Shown: positions 24,680-32,367 of the stretch, piece after piece
How positions within the stretch are numbered: position 1 is the stretch's first letter
Layout: every line of letters starts with the position of its first letter
NCBI GenBank assembly: GCA_903822545.1
Contig: CAIJPN010000024.1
Location: forward strand, 1 to 64,000
From: an uncultured Anaerolineae bacterium
GTDB taxonomy: Bacteria; Chloroflexota; Anaerolineae; Anaerolineales; Villigracilaceae
Length of the DNA stretch: 64,000 nucleotides
Reading direction: 5' to 3'
Made by a program: the position numbers and the translations under genes
Notes under the pieces: generated by a model
What the model was told of the DNA's origin: nothing
Database searches by the model: none
Seen by the model: the letters and a program-made list of their open reading frames with translations, nothing else

Positions 24680-26110
24680 TTAGCAATCGTCGGGGCTGAC
24701 CTGCGGAACCGGGTCTGCCGGGCGTTCTTTTACCAGCCAGGCAGCCACATAACCTTCGTTGTCCTTCAGGTCGCGGACTTTGATCCATTCGCCGCTCTTG
24801 CCGATTTTGCTGGCCGCCACATCTTCGGGTTCGATGGCGATCAGTTCGGAATCTTTGGGCAGGCGCTGGATGAGCGTATCTTTGGAGATGTAAGCCTGCG
24901 AACGGAAGGCCACGTTATCTTCCACGGTGCGCAGGATGACCGGCAGCACTTCGCCAACCGAGAAGTTGGGGCCGGATGTCTGGCGCTGGGCCTCGGGGCC
25001 AAATGCGCCCAGGCTGACGATGGTCACGTACCAGGCAGCCACCACGCCCTGTTTGCCTTCCACGTCTGACACTTTGAGCCACTCGAAGTTGACACCGACT
25101 TTGCGCTTGACTTCGGATGGGGCTTCGAGCACTTTGAGTTCGGTGCCGATCGGGTAAATCTTCATGATGGTGGCCTCGGTGTTATCGGGGCGTGAGCGCA
25201 GTTTGAGCGCATCGACGGTGGTCTTGACAACCGGGGCATCTTTTGGAACAGGCACAGCCGCCGGGGGAGTGCCCGGAGCGGGAGCGGCGGTATTTTTGGA
25301 TTTGGAAATCAGCCATCCGGCGGTGTAGCCTTCGGTGCCATCGGGGGCTTTAACGGGAATCCACTGGTTCTGGGTACCCACTTTGGGGCCGGCAGTGGCA
25401 TCTGCTTCGAGGACTTTGAATTCGGTGTTAACGGGGAATCGTTTGAGCAGGGTGAAATCCGTCACCATCGGTTGGGAGCGCAGGGCCAGGTCATCCGCGG
25501 TGGCATAGACCGGGAATGATGCGTATACGCCCTTATCCAGCTTGGGTGGGGTGGGCGGGTCGATCTTCATCGCGCCGCGTGTAAAGAAGCAGCCGGTGAT
25601 GATGCGTGAGGGGTCTTTGCTGCCCGCTAACTGGGCGTATTTGGATGTGCTGAGTTTGATCTGCCCGTTCGTAACGGGGAAGGGATAGGGATCGTAAACG
25701 AGGTAATCGTCGCCTTCTTTAGCGTAGGCAACCATATAGTGGGTCTGAACACCCGCGGAAGGCGACCAGTCAGCTTCGATGATGACCGGGCGGCCCTGGG
25801 CTAGGGACGCATCGATTTCCGCAAGGGGGGCGGGCGCGCCAGCGCACTGGCGATAATCCACGCTCATGCCAGGGACGATGCTGCCGATGCACCAGCCGAT
25901 CAGGTAGGCTGTGCCAGCCTGAAAGCCATTGACAGCTTTGAGTTTCTCGTTGAGTTGCTCAGGGGTTAGATCGGGTGCGCCATAGTGCGTGGCGCACATG
26001 GTAATGCTGGTGAGCAAGCACCCATAGCCGCCAATCGTTGACGACTTATCGAAACCCAGAAGTTTGCTTTTCCAGGCTGGGTCGGTCTGTGAAAACTGCT
26101 TGATGGTCAT
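24680..26110 (-). CDS. C39-like cysteine peptidase with three SH3-type domains
   Basis: 476 residues from ATG 26110, preceded by GGAGG; an upstream in-frame ATG at 26158 has no ribosome site. The papain-like C39_2 domain (1-200) shows Cys31 in GGYGCLLTSITMCATHYGA, His124 in GVQTHYMVAYAKEGDDYLVY and Asp140 in YDPYPFPV. Three bacterial SH3-like repeats follow (about 205-285, 295-370 and 390-470), each with LALRSQP, LKLRSRP or VAFRSQA and a final GY(T/V)A-type strand. There is no signal peptide, although SH3b domains usually bind cell wall; an intracellular role is therefore possible. It is the first gene of the conflict operon, with its own promoter, and lies 50 bases before the CHAT-SIR2 gene. 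Confidence 0.85.
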   Translation of the reverse strand: MTIKQFSQTDPAWKSKLLGFDKSSTIGGYGCLLTSITMCATHYGAPDLTPEQLNEKLKAVNGFQAGTAYLIGWCIGSIVPGMSVDYRQCAGAPAPLAEIDASLAQGRPVIIEADWSPSAGVQTHYMVAYAKEGDDYLVYDPYPFPVTNGQIKLSTSKYAQLAGSKDPSRIITGCFFTRGAMKIDPPTPPKLDKGVYASFPVYATADDLALRSQPMVTDFTLLKRFPVNTEFKVLEADATAGPKVGTQNQWIPVKAPDGTEGYTAGWLISKSKNTAAPAPGTPPAAVPVPKDAPVVKTTVDALKLRSRPDNTEATIMKIYPIGTELKVLEAPSEVKRKVGVNFEWLKVSDVEGKQGVVAAWYVTIVSLGAFGPEAQRQTSGPNFSVGEVLPVILRTVEDNVAFRSQAYISKDTLIQRLPKDSELIAIEPEDVAASKIGKSGEWIKVRDLKDNEGYVAAWLVKERPADPVPQVSPDDC

Positions 26111-26146
26111 ATTTTGTCCTCCGGGGGAATTTGAAAGGCTTGAAAA

Positions 26147-26208
26147 ATTATACAACACTTCATTGCAGATTCATAACAATGCTATCCGAATGTATTAATA
26201 GGATAGCA
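26147..26208 (-). promoter_or_regulatory. Promoter and inverted repeat before the conflict operon
   Basis: On the minus strand a consensus -10 TATAAT lies at 26152-26147, 37 bases before the ATG. The -35 is poor (TATGAA at 17 bases). Just upstream is an 8-base perfect inverted repeat, TGCTATCC (26180-26187) and GGATAGCA (26201-26208), 13 bases apart. A weak -35 with an adjacent palindrome suggests regulation by a DNA-binding protein that is not encoded next door. Confidence 0.5.
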
Positions 26209-26210
26209 CA

Positions 26211-26442
26211 AAATATTTTTTCATTGGTGGTTTGACGCATAGAATAAAACTTGTTTTGGCGCGAAAAACCCGGTATCAGCGTGGAATATTGCCAGGTGTA
26301 GCGCGGATTGCCAATGTGCGGCGCAGAGCCGCACGGGGAAAAGGTGTCTAACCTGAGCGCCCTGGCGACTTTGCGTTAATAAAGTATTCCAAACGAAGAC
26401 CAAAAGCCAAAGGCAGCAGTTTGGGTTATTTTTAAAATTAAA
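26211..26442. other. Intergenic stretch upstream of the conflict operon
   Basis: No gene is supported. A small hairpin, GTGCGGC/GCCGCAC, lies near 26315-26333. Base composition is lower in GC than the neighbouring genes. Confidence 0.5.
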
Positions 26443-26467
26443 GATAGCCAGCGGTTGGCTGGCTATC
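26443..26467 (-). terminator. Terminator after the zinc-ribbon gene
   Basis: Perfect 10-base arms GATAGCCAGC and complement around a 5-base loop; on the minus strand it is followed by TTTAATTTT. It lies 60 bases past the zinc-ribbon stop. Confidence 0.7.
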
Positions 26468-26528
26468 CGTTTTATCCCTACTCTATTGGGTAATTTACCC
26501 TATGATCGGGTGGAGGCGCAAGGGATGA

Positions 26529-26897
26529 TTATAAGGTTGTTCCGCAGTGCGGGCAGTTGTTCCAGCCGGGCTGGGCGGGTTGCCCACAAGCCGGGCAGAC
26601 GCGGCCCACTGCCGGGGCGGAGGTTTTGGTGTTCTTTGCCAGGGTGTAAATGCCAAAGGCCAGCAATCCCAGCACCAGCAGCGGAATCCAGCCCATCCCA
26701 AAGAAACCGAAAGGCATGAAGCTGAAACCGCCCATCATGGGGTGAACCAGGCCGGAGCCGAATCCGCCAAAACGCCCGCCCATCATGCTGTAACCATAAC
26801 CAGCTGCGGGGAAAGCCAATCGATAAGCGAACGGAAGCGCGAACAAAACGACCAGCACCAACGCGATGCCGATGAACCATTTTAAGGAATTTTTCAT
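26529..26897 (-). CDS. Small membrane protein with C-terminal zinc ribbon
   Basis: 122 residues from ATG 26897, preceded by AGGAG; longer upstream frames begin without one. Two hydrophobic segments are visible (KWFIGIALVLVVLFALPFAY at 5-24 and FGMGWIPLLVLGLLAFGIY around 65-85), with a Gly/Phe/Met-rich stretch in between. The C-terminus is a zinc ribbon, CPACGQ then CPHCG, with the cysteine pairs 13-14 residues apart. Proteins of this layout are common but without known function. It is divergent from nadD, whose promoter lies within 100 bases, and is followed by a terminator. Confidence 0.75.
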   Translation of the reverse strand: MKNSLKWFIGIALVLVVLFALPFAYRLAFPAAGYGYSMMGGRFGGFGSGLVHPMMGGFSFMPFGFFGMGWIPLLVLGLLAFGIYTLAKNTKTSAPAVGRVCPACGQPAQPGWNNCPHCGTTL

Positions 26898-26984
26898 TTT
26901 TTCTCCTGTTGAATTTCTCCTATCATAGTGCGCCGACATAAAGGTTTGGTAAAGCCTGGCGCACAATTGCTTAAAGAAACGCGA

Positions 26985-26990
26985 TATACT
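26985..26990 (+). promoter_or_regulatory. -10 box of a probably leaderless nadD transcript
   Basis: TATACT lies 7 bases before the nadD ATG; no ribosome-binding site is present between them. The -35 region has no good match. Confidence 0.45.
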
Positions 26991-26997
26991 ACATCTC

Positions 26998-27600
26998 ATG
27001 TCCGATTTGATTGGCGTTTATGGCGGCACTTTTGACCCGCCCCACCTGGGGCACCTGATCCTGGCAGCCGAAACCCTGCGCCAGCTCAAACTCCAGCGTT
27101 TACTGTGGATGTTGACGCCCGATCCCCCGCACAAACCGGGCCGCCCCATCACCGTTGTCCAGCACAGGCTGGCCATGGTGATGCGCGCAATTGCCGAAAC
27201 CCCCGAATTTGAACTCAGTACCATCGAAATCGACCGCCCCGGCCCGCACTATACCTTCCACACCCTGGGGATATTGCGGAATCTCTACCCGCAGGCTGGT
27301 CTCGTTTTCCTGCTGGGTGGCGACTCTTTGCGTGACCTGCCATCCTGGAACAACCCCCTCGATATTTTGGCAGCCTGCCGTTACCTGGGCGTGATGCGCC
27401 GCCCCGGCGATACCATTGACCTTGCGTCATTGGAAAAAGTGCTGCCCGGGTTGACCGAGAAAGTGCGCTTTGTGAATGCCCCGTTAATTGAAATCTCTTC
27501 CAGCGAAATCCGCAAGCGCATTGCGGATGACGCCTCCTTCCGATATTACCTGCATCCAAATGTCTATGACTACATCCAACGAAACAACCTTTACCGATAG
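26998..27600 (+). CDS. nadD: Nicotinate-nucleotide adenylyltransferase
   Basis: 200 residues, full length for the family. It converts nicotinate mononucleotide and ATP to deamido-NAD in NAD synthesis. The nucleotidyltransferase signature is clear: GVYGGTFDPPHLGHLILA with the HxGH-type motif at residues 16-19, the phosphate-binding LTPDPPHKPG, the FLLGGDSLRDLPSWNNP block, and the second motif ISSSEIRKRIADD near the C-terminus. The mRNA appears leaderless. The 3' end overlaps the MFS gene by about 40 bases, and a terminator-like hairpin lies 20 bases past its stop, inside the MFS reading frame. Confidence 0.96.
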   Translation: MSDLIGVYGGTFDPPHLGHLILAAETLRQLKLQRLLWMLTPDPPHKPGRPITVVQHRLAMVMRAIAETPEFELSTIEIDRPGPHYTFHTLGILRNLYPQAGLVFLLGGDSLRDLPSWNNPLDILAACRYLGVMRRPGDTIDLASLEKVLPGLTEKVRFVNAPLIEISSSEIRKRIADDASFRYYLHPNVYDYIQRNNLYR

Positions 27601-28780
27601 CAAACCCGCCAGCCGTTCACCGTTCAGCATTTTGCTGAACGGCGTTTTTTCATCGGTGGCGCTGGGCCATTTTAGCGTGGATATGCTTAACGGCACACGC
27701 CCCATTTCGCTGACCTTCCTGAGCGCCTCGCTCGGGCTGAGCAACACCACCCTGGCGGCCATCAGCACCGGCTACGTCTGGACATCTGCTGCCACCCAGC
27801 CCATCTTTGGCTGGATTGCCGACAAAATCGGCACGCGCTGGCTGGCGGCCATCGGTATTTTGTGGATGTTCACCTTTTTTTCGCTTTCGATGGTGATCAG
27901 TGGCCCGCTTTCCATCTTTTTCCTGCTATTTGGCAGCCTTGGCTCGGCGGCTTTTCATCCCGCTGGGGCCATGGAAGCCACGTTGGTGGGCCGCGATCTG
28001 TATGCCGGGCGTGAAACCACCGCCGCATCATTCTTTTTCTTTGCCGGGCAGTTTGGCCTGTTCATGGGCCCGGTGATGAGTGGCCCGCTGCTCGACAGAT
28101 TTGGCGATATCGGCCTGGTAATGCTGGCAATGCTCCTTCTGCCGGTTGGCCTCAACGCTGGCTGGCAGCTGCGTGACCGGCATACGGCCCACGCCGAACA
28201 CAAACAGTCCACCCCGACCATCTCGCGCAAAGACGCCAACTGGAAGATCATCATCCTGCTGGCGCTGATCGGCGGCATCCAGGCCTGGACACAGCAAAAT
28301 ATGATCACGTTTGTGCCCAAATACATCAGTGACCTGGGGCAGAGCGCCGCCACTTACGGGCTAATCTCCGGCCTGTTCATGGGCGGCTCGGCCATTGGGA
28401 ATGTGCTGGGCGGTAACCTGGCTGATCGATTCGGCAAACAGCGCGTGGCGATGACCATGCTTGGGCTGGCGGTCATTCCCCTTTTCATGGTATCGGTTGT
28501 CGGTTGGTCACCCTGGCTGTATGGGTTCGTCCCGTTGGCGGGCATTTTTACGGGGTCTGTGCATAGCATCATTGTGGTGCTGTCACAACGTTATCTGCCG
28601 GTAGGAATGGCTACCGCATCTGGCATCACACTGGGATTTGTCTTCTCTGCCGGGGCACTGGGAACACTACTCACCGGCCCCCTGGCTGACCAGTGGGGCT
28701 GGCCGCCAGTCTTTGCGCTCACCGCCGGGCTGGCCGCCATCGGCGCACTGCTCACGTTGGGGTTGCGCGAAGTCGCATAA
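27560..28780 (+). CDS. MFS transporter (fosmidomycin-resistance-like)
   Basis: 406 residues from ATG 27560 (27566 is an alternative); both lie inside nadD. About twelve hydrophobic segments follow. Typical features are ALGHFSVDMLNGTRPISLTF, FGWIADKIGTRWLA between helices 2 and 3, GGNLADRFGKQRVAM between helices 8 and 9, and LTGPLADQWGW. These resemble the Fsr-like drug exporters; the substrate is unknown. The first ~30 residues (up to SPFSILLNGVFSS) include a region that is also a perfect terminator hairpin. A GTG near 27656 just after the hairpin could be a later start, but it has no ribosome site. Confidence 0.85.
   Translation: MSMTTSNETTFTDSKPASRSPFSILLNGVFSSVALGHFSVDMLNGTRPISLTFLSASLGLSNTTLAAISTGYVWTSAATQPIFGWIADKIGTRWLAAIGILWMFTFFSLSMVISGPLSIFFLLFGSLGSAAFHPAGAMEATLVGRDLYAGRETTAASFFFFAGQFGLFMGPVMSGPLLDRFGDIGLVMLAMLLLPVGLNAGWQLRDRHTAHAEHKQSTPTISRKDANWKIIILLALIGGIQAWTQQNMITFVPKYISDLGQSAATYGLISGLFMGGSAIGNVLGGNLADRFGKQRVAMTMLGLAVIPLFMVSVVGWSPWLYGFVPLAGIFTGSVHSIIVVLSQRYLPVGMATASGITLGFVFSAGALGTLLTGPLADQWGWPPVFALTAGLAAIGALLTLGLREVA
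27620..27650 (+). terminator. Terminator hairpin inside the MFS coding region
   Basis: Perfect arms CCGTTCAGC (27620-27628) and GCTGAACGG (27634-27642), a 5-base loop, then CG and six T. It lies 20 bases past the nadD stop and about 60 bases inside the predicted MFS gene. It can stop nadD transcripts or attenuate MFS expression. Confidence 0.75.
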
Positions 28781-28818
28781 ACAGGCCTGGGGGGCATTCC
28801 ATCCAGTCTGTGAATGCC

Positions 28819-30012
28819 TTACAGCTGCCCTAACTCTTTGATGACGGTATTTAAATCTTTATCCCCCCGCCCTGAAAGATTAACCAGAATCACCTGGTCT
28901 TTTCTCATCCCAGGCGCTCGCTTGAGCGCTTCTGCCACAGCGTGAGACGATTCGAGCGCCGGGATAATGCCCTCGGTGCGGCACAAGGTCTGGAAACCTG
29001 CCAGCGCCTCACGATCGGTGGCAGATGTGTAGAAGGCGCGTTCCATATCACGCAGTTGAGCATGCTCCGGGCCAACCGCCGCATAATCCAGCCCCGCCGA
29101 AACGGAATGGGTCTCGGCAATCTGCCCGTCTTCAGTTTGCAGAACGTAGGTGCGCGTGCCGTGGATAACGCCCACACGCGCCTTCGAAGGGTCGCCAAAG
29201 CGCGCAGCGTGCTTGCCAGATGCAATCCCACTGCCACCCGCTTCGACGCCGATCAACTCGACCTCGGCATCATCCACAAAGCCGCTGAAAACGCCAATTG
29301 CGTTCGAGCCGCCGCCCACGCAAGCGATGACGGTGTCGGGCAGTCGCCCCACCTCGGCCAGCATCTGCTCGCGCGCCTCGCGCCCGATCACGCTCTGGAA
29401 CGTTCGCACCATGGTCGGGTAAGGGTGTGGCCCGAGCGCCGAGCCGAGCAGGTAGTGCGTGTCACGCACGTTCGTCACCCAGTCGCGGATGGCCTCGTTG
29501 ATGGCATCCTTGAGGGTCTGGGTGCCGCTCGTTACCGGGCGCACTGTGGCGCCGAGCAGTTTCATGCGGAAAACGTTCGGTTCCTGGCGGGCAATGTCCA
29601 CCGTTCCCATATAAACCACACATTCCAACCCCAGCAACGCCGCGGCAGTGGCCGATGCCACGCCATGCTGCCCCGCGCCGGTTTCGGCCACGATGCGATG
29701 CTTTCCCATGCGCTTGACCAGGAGCGCCTGCCCGAGCGCATTGTTGATTTTGTGCGCGCCGGTATGCGCCAGGTCTTCGCGCTTCAGATAGATTTGCGCG
29801 CCGCCGAGCTGTTCCGAGAGCCGTTTGGCATACGTTAATGGTGTGGGGCGGCCAACAAACGACGCCATGAGCTTGTCAAATGTGCGCTGGAACTCGGGGT
29901 CATTTTGCGCCGAGACAAAGGCCGCTTCCAGTTCGATCAGTGCGGGCATCAATGTTTCGGGCACGAATTGCCCTCCGTAGGGGCCAAATTTGGGGGGTAA
30001 TAAGGTTGGCAT
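28819..30012 (-). CDS. trpB: Tryptophan synthase beta chain
   Basis: 397 residues, the normal size for TrpB1. It condenses indole with serine using PLP. Conserved blocks: [20 protein letters not shown], the PLP lysine in [16 protein letters not shown] (about residue 87), [17 protein letters not shown], the phosphate-binding [10 protein letters not shown], and the end [17 protein letters not shown]. The start is supported by GGAG six bases upstream. It is the last gene of a trpC - oxidase-like gene - trpF - trpB run; trpA lies about 9 kb away on the other strand. It converges with the MFS gene over 38 bases. Confidence 0.97.
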   Translation of the reverse strand: MPTLLPPKFGPYGGQFVPETLMPALIELEAAFVSAQNDPEFQRTFDKLMASFVGRPTPLTYAKRLSEQLGGAQIYLKREDLAHTGAHKINNALGQALLVKRMGKHRIVAETGAGQHGVASATAAALLGLECVVYMGTVDIARQEPNVFRMKLLGATVRPVTSGTQTLKDAINEAIRDWVTNVRDTHYLLGSALGPHPYPTMVRTFQSVIGREAREQMLAEVGRLPDTVIACVGGGSNAIGVFSGFVDDAEVELIGVEAGGSGIASGKHAARFGDPSKARVGVIHGTRTYVLQTEDGQIAETHSVSAGLDYAAVGPEHAQLRDMERAFYTSATDREALAGFQTLCRTEGIIPALESSHAVAEALKRAPGMRKDQVILVNLSGRGDKDLNTVIKELGQL

Positions 30013-30022
30013 CAGTTCTCCA

Positions 30023-30078
30023 AAAAAATCGATATTCGCGATTGGGTATTCGAATATCGTCTACCGAATATCGAGTAT
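30023..30078. repeat. Degenerate heptamer/octamer repeat between trpF and trpB
   Basis: CGATATTCG and its complement CGAATATCG occur three times within 50 bases, together with related units (TATTCGA, CGCGAATA). The array makes up the trpF-trpB spacer and encodes the last residues of TrpF (LDIR). Confidence 0.6.
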
Positions 30079-30681
30079 TGCTTTGACAAACGCCTTCATC
30101 TTCACGGGATCTTTCGCCCTGGCGCTTGCTTCCACGCCAGATGCCACATCCACGCCCCAGGGGTGAACCTGCCGCACCGCCGCGCCGACATTTTCGGGCG
30201 TTAATCCACCTGCCAGCAGCAGCGGGACACGCTTCGATAGTTTTTCCGCAGCTGACCAGTCTGCTACCACGCCTGAGCCGCCGTATACGCCCTTTACAGC
30301 GGCATCCACTAACAGGGCGGGAGCAGCGCTGCGGGTCAGACCTGTTATCTCATCTGGGACTCCGCGAAAGGCTTTGAAGGCCCTTTTCCCCAGCGCGGAT
30401 AACATTTCGGGGGTTTCATCTCCGTGCAGTTGGGCCAGCGCCAATCCGCAGGTATCGATCGTAGCGCGAATTTCGGCTACCGGGGCATTGACGAACACGC
30501 CCACCAGTGTGACGTTGGCATGCCGTTTGCATAAAACCGCTGCAATTCCCCGGCAGATGCCAATCTCGATATAGCGCGGGCTTTTGGGGTAAAAGTTGAA
30601 CCCGATCATGTCTGCGCCCGCATCAGCCGCGGCGAGAGCGTCATCCAGGTTGGTGATTCCGCAGATTTTGATTTTGGTCAT
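30061..30681 (-). CDS. trpF: Phosphoribosylanthranilate isomerase
   Basis: 206 residues from ATG 30681, which gives the standard N-terminus MTKIKICGITNLDDALAA; the longer frame upstream is not homologous. It is a TIM barrel that isomerises phosphoribosylanthranilate in tryptophan synthesis. The catalytic Cys sits in KICGIT and the general acid Asp in ALLVDAAVKGVYGGSG. Other landmarks are GFNFYPKSPRYI, LAQLHGDETPEML and LLAGGLTPENVGAAV. The C-terminus is encoded by the repeat array that separates it from trpB. An 80-base gap with a palindrome (30702-30724) precedes it. Confidence 0.96.
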   Translation of the reverse strand: MTKIKICGITNLDDALAAADAGADMIGFNFYPKSPRYIEIGICRGIAAVLCKRHANVTLVGVFVNAPVAEIRATIDTCGLALAQLHGDETPEMLSALGKRAFKAFRGVPDEITGLTRSAAPALLVDAAVKGVYGGSGVVADWSAAEKLSKRVPLLLAGGLTPENVGAAVRQVHPWGVDVASGVEASARAKDPVKMKAFVKAILDIR

Positions 30682-30701
30682 AAAACTCGCTTTGAGGGTG
30701 T

Positions 30702-30724
30702 CGTTCCCGACGATATCGGGACGA
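30702..30724. repeat. Short palindromic repeat upstream of trpF
   Basis: Imperfect inverted repeat with arms CGTTCCCGA and TCGGGACG around a short AT-containing centre. It resembles other small palindromes of this window and lies in the gap between the oxidase-like gene and trpF. Confidence 0.45.
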
Positions 30725-30761
30725 TGTGCGCGCCGCCTGGTTTTTGCGGATCGCAATGACA

Positions 30762-31412
30762 TTATCTTTTATAGCTGGCAACATAAGCCGGGACGGGGGT
30801 TTCGGCTGGCAGTCTTTCATCGCGGATGGGGGCCTGGGGCAGGATTTGCAGGGGCAGCACGCCAGCCCAAAGCGGCAGGGCGTAGTCTTCTTCATCATCG
30901 CCGGGCAGGCCGGTGCGCAGTTTGGCCGAGGCTTCATCGATTTTGATGGAGACTACCAGGGTGGCGTCCAACTCTTTGGGGTTGGGCAGGCGTGCTTCGC
31001 TCCAGCGGCCAGGGATCAGGTGTTCCACCACGGCTTTCAGCGCGGCCATTTTCTCCTGGTCATCTTCCAGCAGGCGGCCCGTGCCAAACAGCACCACCGA
31101 ACGGTAGTTGACCGAGTGGTGGAAAACCGAACGCGCCAGCACCAGCCCATCGACGATGGTGGTTTCGATGCAAACCGGGTTCCCCGCGGCGATGTGTTTG
31201 AGCATTCGGCTGGCGGGCGCACCATGCAGGATGATGGTATCCTCTACGCGGGCGAAGTTGGTGGGAATGACAAAAGGCTGGCCGTTTTCTACAAAGCCAA
31301 CGTGGCAGATCAGGGCTTCATCAATGATCTGGTAGATGGTTTCGCGGTCGTAATGTCCGCGTTTGGGCAGGCGGTGGATGCGGGTCTTTTGGGTTTGGGG
31401 AAAGTCGGGCAT
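30762..31412 (-). CDS. Pyridoxamine 5'-phosphate oxidase-family flavin-binding protein
   Basis: 216 residues of the split-barrel fold (COG3467, NimA-like). Visible blocks are LPKRGHYDRETIYQIIDEAL at 15-34, HVGFVENGQPFVIPTNFARV, IILHGAPASRMLKHI, PVCIETTIVDGLVLARS, HHSVNYRSVVLFGTGRL, and a C-terminal PLWAGVLPLQILPQAPI. The family binds FMN, F420 or heme, and some members reduce nitro compounds; this one cannot be assigned further. It lies between trpC and trpF on the same strand, yet no step of tryptophan synthesis needs it. AAGGA lies about 8 bases before the ATG. Confidence 0.85.
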   Translation of the reverse strand: MPDFPQTQKTRIHRLPKRGHYDRETIYQIIDEALICHVGFVENGQPFVIPTNFARVEDTIILHGAPASRMLKHIAAGNPVCIETTIVDGLVLARSVFHHSVNYRSVVLFGTGRLLEDDQEKMAALKAVVEHLIPGRWSEARLPNPKELDATLVVSIKIDEASAKLRTGLPGDDEEDYALPLWAGVLPLQILPQAPIRDERLPAETPVPAYVASYKR

Positions 31413-31461
31413 AGGATTTTCCTTGTAGGGGATTCTGCCAGTGGGATGGCGCTTTTTTGTG

Positions 31462-31526
31462 GGGCGGATTGTTAATCCGCCCGGTGCGGAACATTGTTCT
31501 CGTAGCGGGATAACATCCCGCGCTAC
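31462..31526. repeat. Two palindromes at the trpC 3' end
   Basis: GGGCGGATT/AATCCGCCC (31462-31482) and GTAGCGGGAT with ATCCCGCGCTAC (31502-31526). The second overlaps the gene and supplies the TAG stop codon of trpC. They could act as a weak terminator or RNA-stabilising structure. Confidence 0.65.
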
Positions 31527-32365
31527 GCGCCCGAGAGTTCTCTCACCTTCGCTGCAATATCTGGCGCGGTGACGAGGGCTTCGCCGACGAGGATGGCATC
31601 TACACCGGCATGGGCGAGGCGCGAGACATCGTCTGCGGTGAAGATGCCAGATTCTGCAACGACTGTGATCTCGGGGGGGATCAGCGGGCGCAGGCGTTCG
31701 GTGGTTTCGAGCGCAACCTCGAAGGTGGCGAGGTTGCGGTTGTTGATGCCAATCATCTGGATGCCGGGAATCTGGAGGGCGCGTTCGGTTTCGTCTTCGT
31801 CGTGGACTTCGACCAGGACGGCCAGGCCGAGGTTGAGGGCGCAGGCGTGCAATTCGGCGAAGTGGGCATTCATGGGCAGGGCTGCGGCGATGAGCAGGAT
31901 GGCGTCGGCTCCGTGGGCGCGGGCTTCGTAGATTTGGGTTTCGTGGATGATGAAATCTTTGCGGAGCAGTGGTAAGTGAAGAGTGGAAGGTGGTAATTGG
32001 CGGGTGCGGAGTTCGCGGAGCGTGCTGATGTTGCCGAGGAAAAATTTTTCGTCGGTGAGAACCGAAATAGCAGCTGCGCCGTTTTTAGCGTAGATGTCAG
32101 CTACCTGGAACAGGTCGAGGTGCGGGGCGAGGAGGCCTTTGGATGGGCTGGCACGTTTCAGTTCGGCGATCAAGGCAATAGAACTGGCCCTCACCCCTGG
32201 CTCATCTCCTGCCGGGAGATGGGAACGCCCCAGGCTGGGCGTGATGACGGCGCGGAAATCCCGAGGCGCAGGGGCAGCTTCGGCGGCGCGGCGTATGGTT
32301 ACAGCGTCGAGCGCCGCGATTTCCAACTGTTTTTGTGCCAGGATTTTCTCGAGGATGTTGGTCAT
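31523..32365 (-). CDS. trpC: Indole-3-glycerol phosphate synthase with repeat-derived insertions
   Basis: 280 residues. It closes the indole ring from carboxyphenylaminodeoxyribulose phosphate. Core blocks: LIAELKRASPSKGLLAPHLD with the catalytic Lys, SVLTDEKFFLGNISTLRELR, LLRKDFIIHETQIYEARAHG, ADAILLIAAALP, LVEVHDEDETERAL, IGINNRNLATFEV, VAESGI and ILVGEALV. Two oddities: about 20 extra residues (TPSLGRSHLPAGDEPGVRAS) between RDFRAVI and IALIAELK, encoded by a palindromic element, and a loop RTRQLPPSTLHLPLLRKDF encoded partly by heptamer repeats at 31969-31996. Both keep the frame and lie outside the active site. It starts 2 bases after the lipoprotein stop with no ribosome site. Confidence 0.96.
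   Translation of the reverse strand: MTNILEKILAQKQLEIAALDAVTIRRAAEAAPAPRDFRAVITPSLGRSHLPAGDEPGVRASSIALIAELKRASPSKGLLAPHLDLFQVADIYAKNGAAAISVLTDEKFFLGNISTLRELRTRQLPPSTLHLPLLRKDFIIHETQIYEARAHGADAILLIAAALPMNAHFAELHACALNLGLAVLVEVHDEDETERALQIPGIQMIGINNRNLATFEVALETTERLRPLIPPEITVVAESGIFTADDVSRLAHAGVDAILVGEALVTAPDIAAKVRELSGA
31969..31996. repeat. Four heptamer repeats inside trpC
   Basis: GTGGTAA, GTGAAGA, GTGGAAG and GTGGTAA stand directly in tandem. On the coding strand they encode part of the loop QLPPSTLHLP just before the conserved LLRKDF. Confidence 0.65.
32185..32241. repeat. Palindromic element inserted in frame in trpC
   Basis: Hairpin CATCTCC/GGAGATG (32203-32221) flanked by GCCCTCACCCCTGG on one side and CGCCC/GGGCG on the other. 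The CCCTCACCCC edge and the hairpin match the insert at 2349-2435 in the activase gene, so both belong to one repeat family. Confidence 0.7.
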
Positions 32366-32367
32366 AT

